Shown here piece after piece: positions 11,280-23,935 of a stretch of DNA of 64,000 bases (positions within the stretch are counted from its first letter, which is position 1; the number at the start of each line of letters is the position of its first letter). The translations under genes were made by a program, and so were the position numbers. Source of the stretch: Macrocystis pyrifera (Eukaryota > Sar > Phaeophyceae > Laminariales > Laminariaceae); NCBI GenBank assembly GCA_031763025.1, contig JASSKH010000015.1:13074774-13138773 (forward strand), in the 5' to 3' direction. The notes under the pieces are model-generated. The model had not been told where the DNA came from and searched no databases. It worked only from the letters and a program-made list of their open reading frames with translations.

Positions 11280-11590
11280 TCGGACTGATCAAGACAGATC
11301 ATCGATCCCCACAGTTCATGATCTACATATTTTAGGGCTGATAGATTCCTGATCTGTGATCTACAGACAGTAGCTCGTGTCACCGGGTGTGTATACTCTT
11401 GTGTGATCTACAGTACAGCAGTAGGACATGTTTCCAAGATGTGATCTGTACTATGCAGATCCTGCACAACCTCTCGCAACGGCAAGCTAGGATGTGCATG
11501 ATCTAGATCATGATCTGTCTTATCTGTTCGAGGAACTAGACTATCTACTGTAGATCATGATTGTTCTACAGTAGGCGTGAAATAGTTGTT
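11280..11590 (-). repeat. GATC-rich palindromic repeat, copy 3
   Basis: Contains GATCCCCACAGTTCATGATCT, ATTCCTGATCTG, GATCCTGCACAACCTCTCGC and CTACTGTAGATCATGA in scrambled or reversed order relative to copy 1. Confidence 0.7.
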
Positions 11591-12309
11591 ACCAGGTAGC
11601 ATATTATCCATCAGTGGTCTATACGGCTTATCATAGTTTCTATGAAATTATTGATAATCCGCACCTTCGCCTCCATCAGGTGAAAACCATCCATCTCGTA
11701 CGGCTTACCACCGTCGGCCGATTTTCGAAATGGTGACCCCCCCCTCCCTGCCCCCCATTTTTCCAAGCCTATGTACGACTAAGGCTTGCTTCTGTGTTTT
11801 ACAGAACAACCCCCCCCTCCCCTTCTCTTCTATCAACCAAGTCTGTACGAATACTTGTTTCTGTGCTTTTTGGAGCACACACGCACACACCCGACATTGT
11901 AGGGATGCGAGGGTCTATGGCAATACGACGGCCATGCATGACATGAGTACACCTCCCCCCCCCTGGCCTCCGCCTCCGCGAGGTACCAGGTCATCCGTGC
12001 CGTTCGTCGTGAATTGGCACCCCCCCCCCCCCTCTTCCGCCAACTCCGTAGGAAGGCTTGTTTCTGTGCTTTACAGAGCAGCTCTCTCTTCTACCGAGTC
12101 TGTACGAAGGCTAGTTTATGTGCTTTGCAGAGCACCCCCCTGCCCCTCCCCCCGCCTCCGCCTCCGTATCGCCGTCCGCGTCATTCGTATTTCCACGGTC
12201 GGTCCATTTGAAATGGCGACCCCAATCCCCCCCCCCCCTCCTTTTCCGAATCTAAACAAAGAGTTGTTTCCGTGCGTTACAGAGCAACTCCTCCACCCTG
12301 TTTTATCCT

Positions 12310-12505
12310 AGGAGATAGATGGTGGCCACAGACGGGAAAACGGGAAGGGGATAAAAAGAAGAAAAAAACAACTGTGTAATAAATGGAAAAATGAGCTCCC
12401 AAATGTTCGAGGTGTCTCGATTAGGAGTAGGATGGGTGCTCCGTGTCGAGAGGGATGAGTGGTCAATGGTCAAATGACTTGAGGCGAGCAACGAATTGGT
12501 ACGTC
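12310..12505 (+). repeat. Dispersed repeat R, copy
   Basis: Starts TAGGAGATAGATGGTGGCCAC and continues to ATGAGTGGTCAATGGTCAAA. Closely matches 26231-26425; partial copies lie at 3050-3172 and 27215-27290. Class unknown. Confidence 0.7.
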
Positions 12506-12592
12506 CCACCCCCCCCTCTGTGGTACGGAGGCTTGTTTCTGTGCCTTACAGAGCAGCCCCGCCTCCATACAAGGCCAACCGCATCGTTCTTA

Positions 12593-12868
12593 GCCTTTTT
12601 TTTATTATTAATCATCACTTTACTTTCCAGCCTAACTCGTAGGAGGTTTTACCCTCAGCGATCTTCTGGACAAGCCGTAGTCACAGGTGTCGCCCCTTCT
12701 CCCCCCGGGTACGTGCCTTTATTTTTTGTCGCGCATAGGGCTCAGCATTCCCACTGCTCGTCGATTTTCATCGAATGTAGCTAACTCACGCTCTCGCGCT
12801 TTCCACTAATCATTTTTTTTATGCAAGAAAAAGTCCCTACAAGCATGCACTCGGTGAGACTTGAACCC
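12593..12868 (-). mobile_element. tRNA-headed SINE, copy 1
   Basis: On the minus strand this has a pol III B-box (GGTTCAAGTCTCACCGAG), then ACTTTTTCTTGCATAAA, a unique body (GGAAAGCGCGAGAGCGTGAG) and an A-rich 3' tail. It matches 61150-61495. The A-box end is truncated or diverged. Confidence 0.75.
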
Positions 12869-13744
12869 ACTTACGGTCGGTCGATTTGAAATGGAAACCC
12901 CCTCTTTTTTATCAAGTATGTACGAAGGCATGTTTCTGTGCTTTTCTAGAGCACCCCCCCCCCCCCCCGCGCCTCCTCCATCGGGTATCGTATCACCCAT
13001 CTCCTTTGGCTTATCCCTGTCGACCTCTTTTTCTAGGACAACCCCCCTCTTACACCAAGTCTGTACATATATAAATAAATATGCGAGGTTCCCTTTCGGG
13101 ATGTCGCTAACTTGAAATCCCGGGGGTGTTGCGAGTTGAAAAGGGAGAGCAGCACATCATCACCATGCGTCCCTACTCCATCCGAGTACTGCTGTATCAT
13201 GTTCGACGACGTGTGCTTGATTTTAAAATTGTACGTGGGAATGTGGACATAATTGCATGGATGTACTGTGTGTACCTCCTGGTGAACACTACACGCCCAT
13301 ACATATATTACGAACACCGCTAGCGTGCCGCTGTTGCTGTTCTAGTGCGTACCGTGGCAACGCGGTTACTTTTGAAACGCCGAGGAAGTGTGGGTTCGTG
13401 TCGTCGCGCTGCCCCCTGCGCAGCGCATCCAGTTAGTTGCATCTTTCTTGAGATTGTGTTCGTTCCTTCTTCCTAGGCCGACAGGAATCGCGGCCCACAT
13501 ACGCGCACATACGAAGTACACAAATAACTCCGTCCGTGACCATCACAAAAAGGAAGAGCTTGATGCGCAACTGCTGCTGTTCCCTCCTTGTAGAGAGCTC
13601 GAAGGACGGTGTGATCAGGCATGATACAGCAGCAGCCAGCAACCAGGAGCAGAGAAAAATCGAAAAATATATTTTCAATTGTGGGGTTTCCATCGTCCTG
13701 CTTGGCTCTAGCAGGTCGGAATGGCTCCCCGTAGTGACTTCCCA

Positions 13745-13920
13745 GAATTCGCGACTTTGAGTGCCCAGCGCACGCGTCACGGACCTCGGCTGGGACGCAC
13801 ACTTCCGCTATAGTGTACACGCGAGCTGCTCGCGTGCCCCCCAGCCGAGAGCCTGAGAAAAGGTCCGTGACCGGAGAAGAAAAGTGAAAGTTTTCCGGAA
13901 AAAAGTCAATTTGGTACGTA
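13745..13920. repeat. Dispersed GC-rich repeat, copy 1
   Basis: GTGTACACGCGAGC and GTTTTCCGGAAAAA with flanking sequence are shared with 49640-49810. An element of unknown class. Confidence 0.55.
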
Positions 13921-14034
13921 CCAGGTAGTAGCATACATAAATACGTACGAATACTTGTTTTCGTCCTTTGTAGGGTAACCCCCCCCCCCCTCACAGCGCC
14001 CCCATTATATATGGGTTGAGTTGGCGTCGATTGG

Positions 14035-14545
14035 CAACGACACTGTAAAACATGCCGCTCACTACGTGAGCTAGACAACCAGGGTACCGTTTTTTTTTTT
14101 TGTTTTTTTTTTTTTGCGGTCGCCCACAGCTGGTCGTCTAGTTAGATCATCTGTGCGAAGTAAAGAACCTTTACTCTGCACAAGGGAATTGATCGTATCA
14201 CGTAGTGTTCAAGGTAAGGCACCCAAGAGGCAGTTACATAGTACTCCCATTGCTGTCTCTGGAAGTGGCCACACCGGAAATTAAACTAACTCATTGAAGC
14301 TGTCATCCATATGCAAGTCCGCCTCACAAGCGGTTCTTAGTAGGATGCAGCTCACCCTTCATGCGACTCGCCGGACACCTCACGGCGCTTCGCGCTTGGT
14401 GCAAGCAATGTCTGCCTGGTCGGTGAAAACCCGACATGCTCCGTCCCGGCATTGTAGGGATGCAAGGGTCTATGGTCATACGACTACGGCCATGCATGAG
14501 ATCGAGTACATCTCTCCTATCGAGTACACCCCCCCTCACAGCGTA
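14035..14545 (+). repeat. C-tract dispersed repeat, long copy 1
   Basis: About 500 bp, beginning GACACTGTAAAACATGCCGC and ending with TGAGATCGAGTACATCTCTC, then C runs. Nearly identical to 30040-30530 over its whole length; the inner core CCGTCCCGGCATTGTAGGGA recurs at nine places in the window. Confidence 0.85.
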
Positions 14546-15445
14546 CACCCCACCCCCCCGCCCCCTCCTGCCCGCCTCCTCCCCGTCTCCCCCATCCTCA
14601 GGTAACAGACCACCCACCTCCTTCGGCTTACCACGGTCCACCGCACCGGCGCAGCAGCAGCCGCCGCAGCGGCAACAACAACAGCGACGAGGACATCAGC
14701 GAAAGGGGGCTCGGAATCAGAGTGCGCGACTTGCTCAGAGGGGCCTTGATGCCTCACCCCCCACTCCTGATCACCACCGCGGCTCACAAACGCGGAGATT
14801 TTTCTCCGCGTCTCCCCAACAGGCAAGTGTTGTTTTGTTTTTTTGTGTGTTTCGTTCATTTTTTGTTTATCAGTCTTATTTATTTATTTTTTGCCCACAC
14901 CACTCGACTCGCTGCTCATCCCGGTCGTCTCGCGCCGCACCGTGTCCTCGAGTCGAAGTTAAAGCTCAGTCGTTGCGATGCAAGATGTTGACGCTTCCAC
15001 GCTCGCTGCCTGTACCTCGTGCGTCGCGCTCCACCTCCGACATTGCTTTTGCTCTCGCCAAAGCCCCGCTTCGCCGCCTAGCGATGAACTCTTGATATCG
15101 CGATAAACTGCGAAAAACCTGGCCCAGCGACCGCTGGTCAGCTAAAAGCAGTGGCCCTTGTCTGTTTGCCTATTCTACCAGCCTGCCAGCACCGCTTCGA
15201 GCGGTGTCCACTTGGCATTCCTACAACCGCGAGCAACCAAACAGTGCCAGCTGCCATCAATAATCGGTAGACGCCGTTAGCCAGCTGACTGACTTTAGGT
15301 CGGCTAGTCGGCTGACGAATCCAACTGATGCCAGCCGACTTGCCGATTTCCGACTAAAAACTGCTGTAGTTGGTGACTTAAGCCTTTGCCGACTCACAGC
15401 TTTATCAATCAAGGTTAGGCCGCAACACGTTTCGAAAATGTATTC

Positions 15446-16105
15446 ATGGCTGCACCACTACTCGATAAAAATCGATTTGGTGTGGCTGAAGGTAGCATTG
15501 CATTGCACCATCCATCGTCACGAAATTTCCTGGAAAAATCTGGAAGCTCCCAACCGATTACGTTTTGGTCAAAGCTGCAAGCTGACACTGTCGTCGCCGT
15601 CGAACCCACCCACCCACCCACCCACCGCGGTTCCCCGAAGCAGGCGGACACCCCGGCGAACGGCAAAAACGCCAACGGTGGAATACCGACAGTCCCGCCT
15701 ATACCGACAGTTCCGACCGAGGGAACACTTCCCGGCGGAGGTTTAGCTCGGAGCGAAACGCAAAGCAGGAACACAAACGATCATGACGCAGAGTCAAGCG
15801 GGGTTTCCAGAACTAAAAGCGTGCGTGTTGTGCGGGGCGGGGACGAGAAACGGGGCCCCCCTTCACCACCAAGAAACAACAAAACAAGCGGTTACGCTGG
15901 GGATTCAAGCGGGGTTTCCCATCGTAGTAGGGCGCGTGTTGGGGGGAGCGGGGGTGAGGTCGGGGCGTCGTCTACGCCTGCAGGGCAGGTGAGGCAGAGG
16001 CGTCACAGGGCGGGAGTCGGGGGGAAAGAGGGGGGCAGTGGTGAAGGTTTTGACGACCTGGACATGAGCCCCGCGGAGGAGCAGAGGGAGGCCAAAGCTG
16101 TCGAG
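15446..16105 (+). CDS. Candidate coding exon, unknown protein
   Basis: Open frame from the first ATG (MAAPLLDKNRFGVAEGSIAL) after a TAG, or from an acceptor-like ggttag just before it. It continues to a consensus donor, GAG then GTGAGG at 16106, in phase 0 after 220 codons. The N-terminal 55 residues look like an ordinary folded or amphipathic segment; the rest is Pro/Thr/Gly/Ser-rich and basic, probably disordered, ending FDDLDMSPAEEQREAKAVE. The phase-0 donor matches the style of the other genes here. No next exon could be identified, because the DNA after it is GATC-family repeat. An opposing minus-strand frame (15774-15415) is also open, so the strand is not certain. Confidence 0.45.
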
Positions 16106-16124
16106 GTGAGGGAGGGTTAGGGTT

Positions 16125-16725
16125 CACGCATCGGACAGATCAGATACATCAGATACGTCAGATAAATCAGATAGACCAGATACAGCAGACAGAACAGACA
16201 GATCAGATATATCAGATCCCCACTTCGTGATGTAGATCTTTCAGGGCGGATACATTCCTGATCTGTAGGATCGTGAGGTCACGTTGCCGGGATGGAAGCC
16301 CTATACTCCGCATGGTCTGGCAAAAGGTTTTCTGGTTTGGATCTGCGCTGTACAGATCTTGCGCAAGGATGTGAAGGATCTAGATCGTCATCTGTCCGAC
16401 GTGTGGAATATTTGGCTCAAGAATGCAACCAACCGCTAAGGGTCCACACCTCGGACACATCAGACAGATCACGATCTATCTGATTATCTGTCTACTGTAG
16501 ATGATCTAGTTCATCACGTGCCGTTGTGAGAGGTTGTGCAGGATCTGTATAGTACAGATCCAACCCAGGAAACATGTGCTATATCATGCAGATTGTACGG
16601 GTCCCGCCCGGCAACATGAGCTAGATCATGCAAGATCGGGAATAGATCTGCCCTGAAAGATCTAGATCATGAACTGGGAATCGATGGTCTGTAGATGATC
16701 TGTCCGAGGTGTGCTAATGTTGAAC
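16125..16725 (+). repeat. GATC-rich palindromic repeat, copy 4
   Basis: Two halves in opposite order around 16440. Includes AGATAAATCAGATAGACC-type leader repeats, GGATCTGTATAGTACAGATC, CCCAGGAAACATG, CGGCAACATGAGCTAGATCA and GATGATCTGTCCGAGGTGTG. Confidence 0.8.
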
Positions 16726-17164
16726 TTGGGTCCAAAACGGCCTTAACTTGTCAAAAACTAGAATAGACCCTCAACCGGTGTATTTTCTCATATTTAGTAC
16801 TATTACGTAATAAGATATATGTATATGTATAAGATGCACTTTTTTTTTACATGCTGCTCTCCGGCGGCCGAGGGTTTTTCCTCGCACTTTTGGCTGCAGA
16901 GCAAGCAATGGGGCCGTGGGTACATTACGACGCATGTCTGGATCCCGGCCGAGCACCGTGGCGGTGCTCGGGGCATTGAACGTCGCTGAGCTGGCTCTAA
17001 AAAACAAGGGGTTGCTCTCCGCCTCGCCGAGCCGCGTCGGTGACATGGAAAACCCCACTTTTTTTCCTTTTCTTTTTTTCATAAGTAAATAGCCCGCCAC
17101 CCTCGAATACTTATTTAAGCCCCCTCTGCAGTACATATGTTTTCAACCTCAACAGAAGAAGAAG

Positions 17165-18335
17165 GACTAGCAGAGGAAGAAACAACAACATACAGCAGCA
17201 GCAATACACATCTGTCGGCCGTTGTATCTGTTGCACCAAGCCCTTTGACACACCACACCGAGCACGTTCGTGACCACAAAACTGCCTCCCTCGGTCCTTC
17301 TACTTGGGAGAAGTTTTTGGTACCAGGTACTGTCATACCATACCTAACGACTGCTCTAGTTGTCCAGTCGCACGCTCTCAGCAGCAGGTAATCGCAACGG
17401 GCAAGAGCAACAGAGCCAGGCCCATGCTGCCTCCGTACTTTTGTGCCTCCGTGTGGCACCTAGCACAGCCCACACTGCCCGACTGCCTGACTGATATCCT
17501 GTACGTACGACTAAAATGTCAGGACACGTGTGATACGACGATCTGTGTGCACTTTCAACAACGAAGAATTTTGAAGCCGCCCGCTTGTATTACCCGTCTA
17601 TTTTTTTGTTTTTGATCAATCTCAGCAGCAGATACAGCAACAGATACAGCAGCAGATACAGCAGCAGTACACGTCTGTCGAGCGTCCATTATGTTTCACC
17701 TAGCCCTTTGACGTACACCACGCACCTCACTCCGAGCACGTACATGACCACAAAACTGGCTCCCTCGGTCCGTCTACATGGGGGAAATATGTACGTACCA
17801 GGTATCTACTGTATATGTATAGGTATGTTGGTTGTACTCAGGAACACAACACGTAAGATCCATCGTAGATTGAGGAGTTCCATGCTGGAAAGGGATTCTG
17901 ATAGTAGGGTATTGGGATATCGGGGTAATGTGTGAGCCCACCAATGCCACTCGTATAGATGTAGCTCTGTATGAGGCGAGTCGACTGGACAGCTCGGATA
18001 TAGTATAAGAGGAGTTCCGTTTTAATATGAAGTCAACCACGCGTTCCCGTGCCAGCTGCGTCTATGCCTTTGGAGATCAATCAACACACTAGTGAAAGCC
18101 GGTGATCTTCTATAGGTAAGCGTAGCCCAGGCCAACCTAGAGAGGTGGGAACATGCTCCCAGCGTGTCTGATTTTGATTACGTGCTTATTGATAGTCAGA
18201 GAACCAGCGTGGGAACATCAACAAGGTATCATACATATTAATAGCGAGCTGTCCAGTCGCACTCTCTCAGCAGCAGCAGGTAATCGCACCGGGCAAGAGC
18301 CACAGAGCCAGGCTCGTTCTGCCGCCCGTCTCTCT
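17165..18335. repeat. Local duplications
   Basis: 17165-17345 and 17630-17810 are direct copies (CCCTTTGAC, CATGACCACAAAACTG-like, CTCCCTCGGTCC, ACCAGGTA). 17355-17440 and 18245-18330 are a second pair (GTCCAGTCGCAC, CTCTCAGCAGCAGGTAATCG, GGGCAAGAGC). No gene is recognised. Confidence 0.7.
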
Positions 18336-18369
18336 CTATTCCCCCTGACTCAGTGTGCATCCGGCATAG

Positions 18370-18385
18370 TCTAGTAGTTGTAGTA

Positions 18386-18419
<34 letters not shown>

Positions 18420-18445
18420 GGTAGTAACAATAGTGGTAGTAACAA

Positions 18446-18487
<42 letters not shown>

Positions 18488-18862
18488 CAGTAGTAGTAGT
18501 ATTAATGGTAGTAGTGGTAGTAGTAGTAGCAGTAGAGGTAGAAGTAGAAGTAGAAGTAGTTGTAGTAGTAGTATTGATAGTAGTAGCAGCAGCAGTAGTA
18601 ATAGTGGTAGTAGTAGTAGCAGTAGAGGTAGAAGTAGAAGTAGAAGTAGTTGTAGTAGTAGTATTAATAGTAGTAGCAGCAGCAGTAGTAGTAGTAATAG
18701 TGGTAGTAGTAGTAGCAGTAGCAGTAGTAGAAGTTGTAGTGGCAGTAGCAGTAGTAGAAGTTGTAGTGGTAGCAGTAGTAGTAGTAGAAGTTGTAGTAGT
18801 AGCAGCAGCAGTAGTAGAAGTTGTAGTGGTAGCAGTGGTAGTAGTACGATAGTACTAGTACC
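18370..18862. repeat. (AGT)n-type trinucleotide array
   Basis: About 490 bp of AGT/AGC/GGT triplets. Long poly-Leu and poly-Val open frames on both strands are artefacts of the triplets. Confidence 0.95.
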
Positions 18863-20024
18863 ACCAGTAGGTAGTAGTGGTGCTGTTGCCACGAGTCTGC
18901 TTCTGCAACCATGAGTATATACGGTTTTTGACAGCCATTAATTTAAACGTAGAGAGAAACTTTTCATGATAAGTGCAGATATTTTTTTCAATGATGCCCT
19001 CAATCGCATGTAGACCTGTACAGTAATGATTACGGCCGAGTTGCTGCCTATTGATATTAATAGTGATGTTAGAGTTCTACTGATCTTGTCACGAGCTAGC
19101 TGCTGTTGCCGTGAGTACTTATTTGACAATTATTCGAAACTTTTCGTGGCAAATGCAAATACTTCATCGTGCCCCAACCGTACGTATACCTGTACATGAA
19201 TAAATACATAGAAGCTGCTTCCTACGAATAGTGATGTTTTAGGTTATTTGGCCTTTCTGTACTGTTGACGCTGTTTTTGACACGCAAGAATAGCCGTAGG
19301 TAGTCTAGTATACCAGGTAGAATAGTTGTGGTATTAATAGTAGACCATTGGTACCGAGTGCATGCTGCTTCTTTTAATGCCTGTCCAATAGCAGTAGTAG
19401 TACCTGTACTATAAGTAGCAGCAGTAGTCGTAGTCGTTGTGGTGTCCGCTATTATTGCTGTTGTTTGCCGTCTGCATGCTGCTTCTACCTGTACTACATT
19501 TGCGTAGTAATGGTGGTGGTGTATAGTAACAGTACAGTAGTCAACCCATGGTACCGCGTGCATGTAGTAGTATAGTCACCTCAGAAAGAACAGTATTCAG
19601 TTCCTGCTGACTACTATCACTCTTTCCTTCGACCAATACGCTAAACCATGGCTCACGTTTCCGCCAAGAACAGCTATACGTGTGTTTACCTGTGACTCAC
19701 TTTTCGCCTTTCGACGCCCCCGAGATTTCACGTTGCCGACATCCCGAGGGCGATCCTTGTACTGGTATATATTATCATTTATACAAGGAGGGCTGACGCC
19801 CACCTGCGGCTCCGCGCACGCCCGTATTGGCTAAGGTCATACCGGTATGCAACTCGAGGCTGTTAGTGCGACAGTACTGCTAAGGAGTGCATTAAAAAAA
19901 CAATTTTGAGTGAAGAGAAAGAAAACGGTGCAAACACGAGAAAAACAAACATTGCCATCCGCCATCCGGCACAACAACGTATTGCTCGTTCGTATACAGC
20001 AGCAAGCAGCACTACACAGTACTA

Positions 20025-22160
20025 CGTACGAGACGCTCCGCGTCCGTACTGTAACAGGAAGATACGAAACAATTAGTTGAGCAACAGTCGATCGAGTTAA
20101 TCGACAGTACGAAGCGCCGGCGATTACGTTGATGCAGCGAGCTAGCTCAGCAGCAACAAGCAGCAGCATAACGTACAGGTACATATCATACGAAAACTAA
20201 GCTGCACGAGACCTCCGCCGAGACGCCATATAAATGCCAATTGCGAGACGGTACTCGCACAGCTTCCGAACCAGATGGATCCGTCTTTCAGCTTTAAGAT
20301 GCAGAGATACATCACGGAGAGGAGTTGACTTGCACAATAACCATGCTCACACGGGGGTCAGCAGCAAAAAACATATCGCAGACAAAGCAGCAGCACTAGC
20401 AGCAGGACATACATAGCAGTAGCATCAGAGCAGCGGATGAACAGCGGCGGCAGCAGCAGTAGCACATCATGCACGCCCGGGGCTGCCCCTGGCACAACAG
20501 TCGGGGCAGGGGAGCCCGGTGGCACACGAGGAGGAAAGGCATAATAATATATCTCAGGTCGACCTACTCCGTGAGGGAGGCTGCGTGAGCAGCAGCAGCA
20601 ACAGCAGAACAACACTGCAGCTGCCCCTAGCAGCAGCAGCAGTAGCACATCACGCACGCCCGAGGCCGCCTACGGCACAGCACTCGAGGCAGGGGAGCAC
20701 GGTGGGGCACGACGAGGAAAGGACAAATGGCGTCCCCGATGGAGTTACTTCGTAGTAGGTGAATCCCGTCCCCACTAAAGTCAAGTTTTGGGTTCGAGTC
20801 TCACCGAGCGCGTGCTCGTGCTCGTAGGAACTTTTTCTTGCGCAAAAACTTGACGAGCGGCAAGCGTGAGAGCGTGACGTCCCCTGGCTGCCGGCTGACC
20901 GGGTGCTGTTGCTTGGTTTCTACTGAAACATTTCAAATAGGTCAGCGATGCGTAAGACCAGTTGAGTGGTCGATAATTGATTTATCACAGTCTCGTGGCC
21001 AAAGATTTTGGTTGACGGCCTAACTTTGCCCCGTCAGGCTGAACTTTTGGCCCGTCAAACCCTCTTCTGATATATATCTTAGGCCGAGCTACTCCGCGAA
21101 GAGGACTGCGTGAGTAGCAACAGCAGAAAATACAGTAGCTGCACGTAGCAGCAGCAGCAGAGCAGCAGCAGAGCAGCGGCAGTAGCACCAGCAGCAGCAC
21201 ACCACGCACGCCCGAGGCCTGCTGCTGCTGCTACTGCCGCTGGACGTTTTTTTGTTTTTTCTTGTGTACACGCTTGAGCAGTGCCCAGACGGGGCGCGAA
21301 AAACATTTTAAAGGGTTTGCACGGGACGGGGCACGGATTTCACGGGATTTGCCCAAATTTCACGGGACTAGTTTGCACGGGATCGGGATTTGAAAAAAAA
21401 AACACTGGACGGGATCGGGATCGCGAGCATTTCCACGGGATCGGTTTGGACGGGAACGGGATTTTCAAAATTCCACGGGATCACGGGGGTATCCCGTAGC
21501 CCGCGGAATCCCGCGGTATGTTCACAACGGGAAAAATCCCGAGGAAAGTCCTTCAAATTTCAAGTCCAAATTCGCAGTGGTTCACGAGATACGACCTTCG
21601 GATGGTTTATCCATTCTTCGGCTGGCCCAGCTCGTATGAGACAAGACGCTCGCCGTCCGTACTGTATATTCCGTATCAGATAGTTACAAAACAATTAGTT
21701 GGGCAGCAGTCGATTGAGTTTAATCGACAGTACGAAGCGCCGGCGACTACGTTGGTGCAGCAAGCTCACAGCAGCAAGTAGCATAGCGTACAGGTACGTA
21801 TCATAAGAGAACTACGCTGACACGAGACCTCCGCCGAGACACCAATACATGTCAATTGCGAGACGGTACTCGTACAGCTTCCGAAGCAGATGGGTCCGTC
21901 TTTCAGCTTTAATGCGGAGACACATCACCGAGAGGGGTTGACTTGCATATTTACCATGCGCACGGAGGTCATCAGCAAGAACATATCCCAGGCACAGCAG
22001 CAGCAGCAGAACAGGACAGTAGCAGCACATACATAGTAGCGGATGAGCAGCGGCAGCAGCAGCAACAGTAGCACATCATGCTGGCCCGAGGCTGCCCCTG
22101 GCACAGCAGTCGGGGCAATGGAGCCCGGTGACGCACGAGGAGGAAGAAGCACGACATCGT
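20025..22160. repeat. Direct duplication of about 520 bp plus CAG-rich units
   Basis: 20025-20540 and 21640-22160 align along their length (GACAGTACGAAGCGCCGGCG, GAGACCTCCGCCGAGAC, TCCGTCTTTCAGCTTTAA). Shorter CAG-rich pieces sharing ACGCACGCCCGAGGC lie at 20560-20710 and 21075-21220. 21290-21560 adds many CACGGGAT/CGGGATCGGGAT repeats. No gene. Confidence 0.7.
20755..20885 (+). mobile_element. tRNA-headed SINE, partial copy
   Basis: Retains the B-box region GGGTTCGAGTCTCACCGAGC, then ACTTTTTCTTGCGCAAAA and GCGTGAGAGCGTGA. The 3' body is missing. Confidence 0.6.
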
Positions 22161-22529
22161 CGTCGTACCTCGTCGTAACCGGTACATTTTCATGACTTTA
22201 TTTTTGCTGGGCGGTTACACGATAAAAAAGCAAAACGCCTTCGCCATAGAACCGAAACTCCACGCCTCATGTGATACTGGTGCCCAATGGCAATGACGAG
22301 TACTCGTCGTTGTCATTGCTGGTGTCTACTGGGAATGACTATAGTCGTTCTCATTCCATTGATGGCAATCATTGACATTCTGCTGCCAGCTGCGTGTAAA
22401 CGAAAAACAAAATCGTAGACACCGTTTGTACCTCCACCACTGTACCGCTCCTCCCGCGGCGTAGACTCATCGAGAACAGAATATTTTTACCGTCGCGAGC
22501 GAGCATAGATGTCGGTTTGACGGCACATT

Positions 22530-22935
22530 TGCCCCTTGACGGGCAGCCGTCAAGGACATCCCAGTGCTCAAAACTACTATATTTCAGGAAAGGGTTTGAC
22601 GGGCGGAAGGTAGGTCTGACGGGGCAAAGGTAGGCCGTCAACCAAATCTTTGGCCACGAGACTGTGATAAATCAAGTATCGACCACCCAACTGGTCCAAC
22701 TCACAGCTGATATTTTTATAAAAAGCTTCTGCAAGAAATGAGTACAGCACACCCGGCCACAGCTGTCAACGACATCCTAATGGAAAAACTATATTTTTTT
22801 AGAAGGTTTGACGGGCCAAAAGTAGGCCTGACTGGGCAAAGGTAGGCCGGCAACCAGATCCTTTGGCCACGAGACTGTGATAAATCAACTGTGGACCACT
22901 CAACTGGTCCAACTCACAGCTGGCGTATTCACACC
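22530..22935. repeat. Tandem 240-bp repeat
   Basis: Two direct units (about 22560-22790 and 22795-22925). Both contain GTTTGACGGGC, GGCAAAGGTAGGCCG, CTTTGGCCACGAGACTGTGA and AACTCACAGCTG. An inverted third copy lies at about 20965-21060. Confidence 0.65.
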
Positions 22936-23304
22936 CGGCCAGCCGACAGCCAGGGCACGGCGCAAGCACGCCCGAGGCCGCCCCCGACACCGTCGGGATC
23001 GGAGATCATGATAAGGCAGTTTCGTCCCGTGAGGTGAACCTCATCTCGCGCTAGCAGGAATACCGCAAAAAAAATACGTCTAAGAAACGCTGAGGAGCGC
23101 TGAAAGCACAGGGCCAACAATATCGTACTTATATTTGTTGTTAACTACCGGGTTTGCCGTCATGCGGTTTTGCTGCGTTTTGTCAATCGCAAGACGAACG
23201 ACTGTTAATGCGTAAGAAACAGAAAATGAAGACCAGTCCTACCAAAGCGTAAAAGCTGTCTGTTTCCAACTACAAGGACCGCTTGTACGTTATTATATTA
23301 GGTG

Positions 23305-23515
23305 CAGTAGTGCCGGTCCCTCTATGGTGTCGACATGCGCCAGCCAACGAGTACCGGCACTATTTATAGGGACAACCGGCACTAAATACTCCGCACACTG
23401 CCACACCATTAATAGTTAATCCCAATCTTTATGGTGCCAAGCGAGGACACCGGCACTATTGCGGGCAGCTGGCACTACTCAGACGGCACTATAGAGGGAT
23501 TACTGCTGTATTTGA
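23305..23515. mobile_element. pogo/Tigger-like MITE, copy 1
   Basis: Ends CAGTAGTGCCGGTCCCTCTA and CTATAGAGGGATTACTG, with internal ACCGGCACTA repeats. The CAGTNNN..CCTCTATA end style resembles pogo-type Tc1/mariner elements. Confidence 0.55.
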
Positions 23516-23644
23516 TCTAAACTCTCGTTGTATTTAGGGACAGAGTGGTGTGAACCAAACGTGACGAAGTTAGCAGGTTGTCATCGTGCGCAAAGGTGAT
23601 GTGGTTGACGGTACGCTTGTCCCTTTTGAGGAACAGCCGTCAAG

Positions 23645-23935
23645 TAACCCCCCCCCCCCCCCCCCCCCCCCGTAATACCGCCTCTTCGTGTTTACTCTTT
23701 ACCCCTTGACGGACGGCCGTCACGGACCCCCCCACCCCTCCCCCGACGTGCTCCGTCCCGGCATTGTAGGGATGCGAGGTCTATGGTCATACGACTACGG
23801 CCATGCATGATATGAGTACCCCCCCCCCCCCCCCCCCCGTTTAAACACCGCCTCTTCGTGTCCACTGCCTGTGTTCTTGCCCCTTTTGACGGACAGCCGT
23901 CAAGGAATCCCCCCCTCCCCGTAGGAGATGTGTGT
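23645..23935. repeat. C-tract repeats
   Basis: C runs at 23649-23671 and 23819-23838. The second follows the partial C-tract family core (23750-23818: CCGTCCCGGCATTGTAGGGA, CATGCATGATATGAGTA). Both C runs are followed by ACCGCCTCTTCGTGTTTACT-like sequence. Confidence 0.75.

Larger units (their letters stand above)
11715..13080. repeat. Cluster of a C-tract repeat with TTTCTGTGCTTTACAGAGCA core
   Basis: At least seven units of roughly 100 bp. Each has TTTGAAATGG, a C run, TACGAAGGCTTG and then TTTCTGTGCTTTACAGAGCA before another C run (about 11725, 12015, 12100, 12200, 12510, 12885, 13040). One more lies near 13945. Confidence 0.75.

Noticed and set aside
18371-18892. 173-codon poly-Leu and 147-codon poly-Val frames
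   Set aside because: Products of the AGT triplet array on both strands.
20358-21306. Leu/Cys-rich short frames
   Set aside because: Derived from CAG/CTG clusters.
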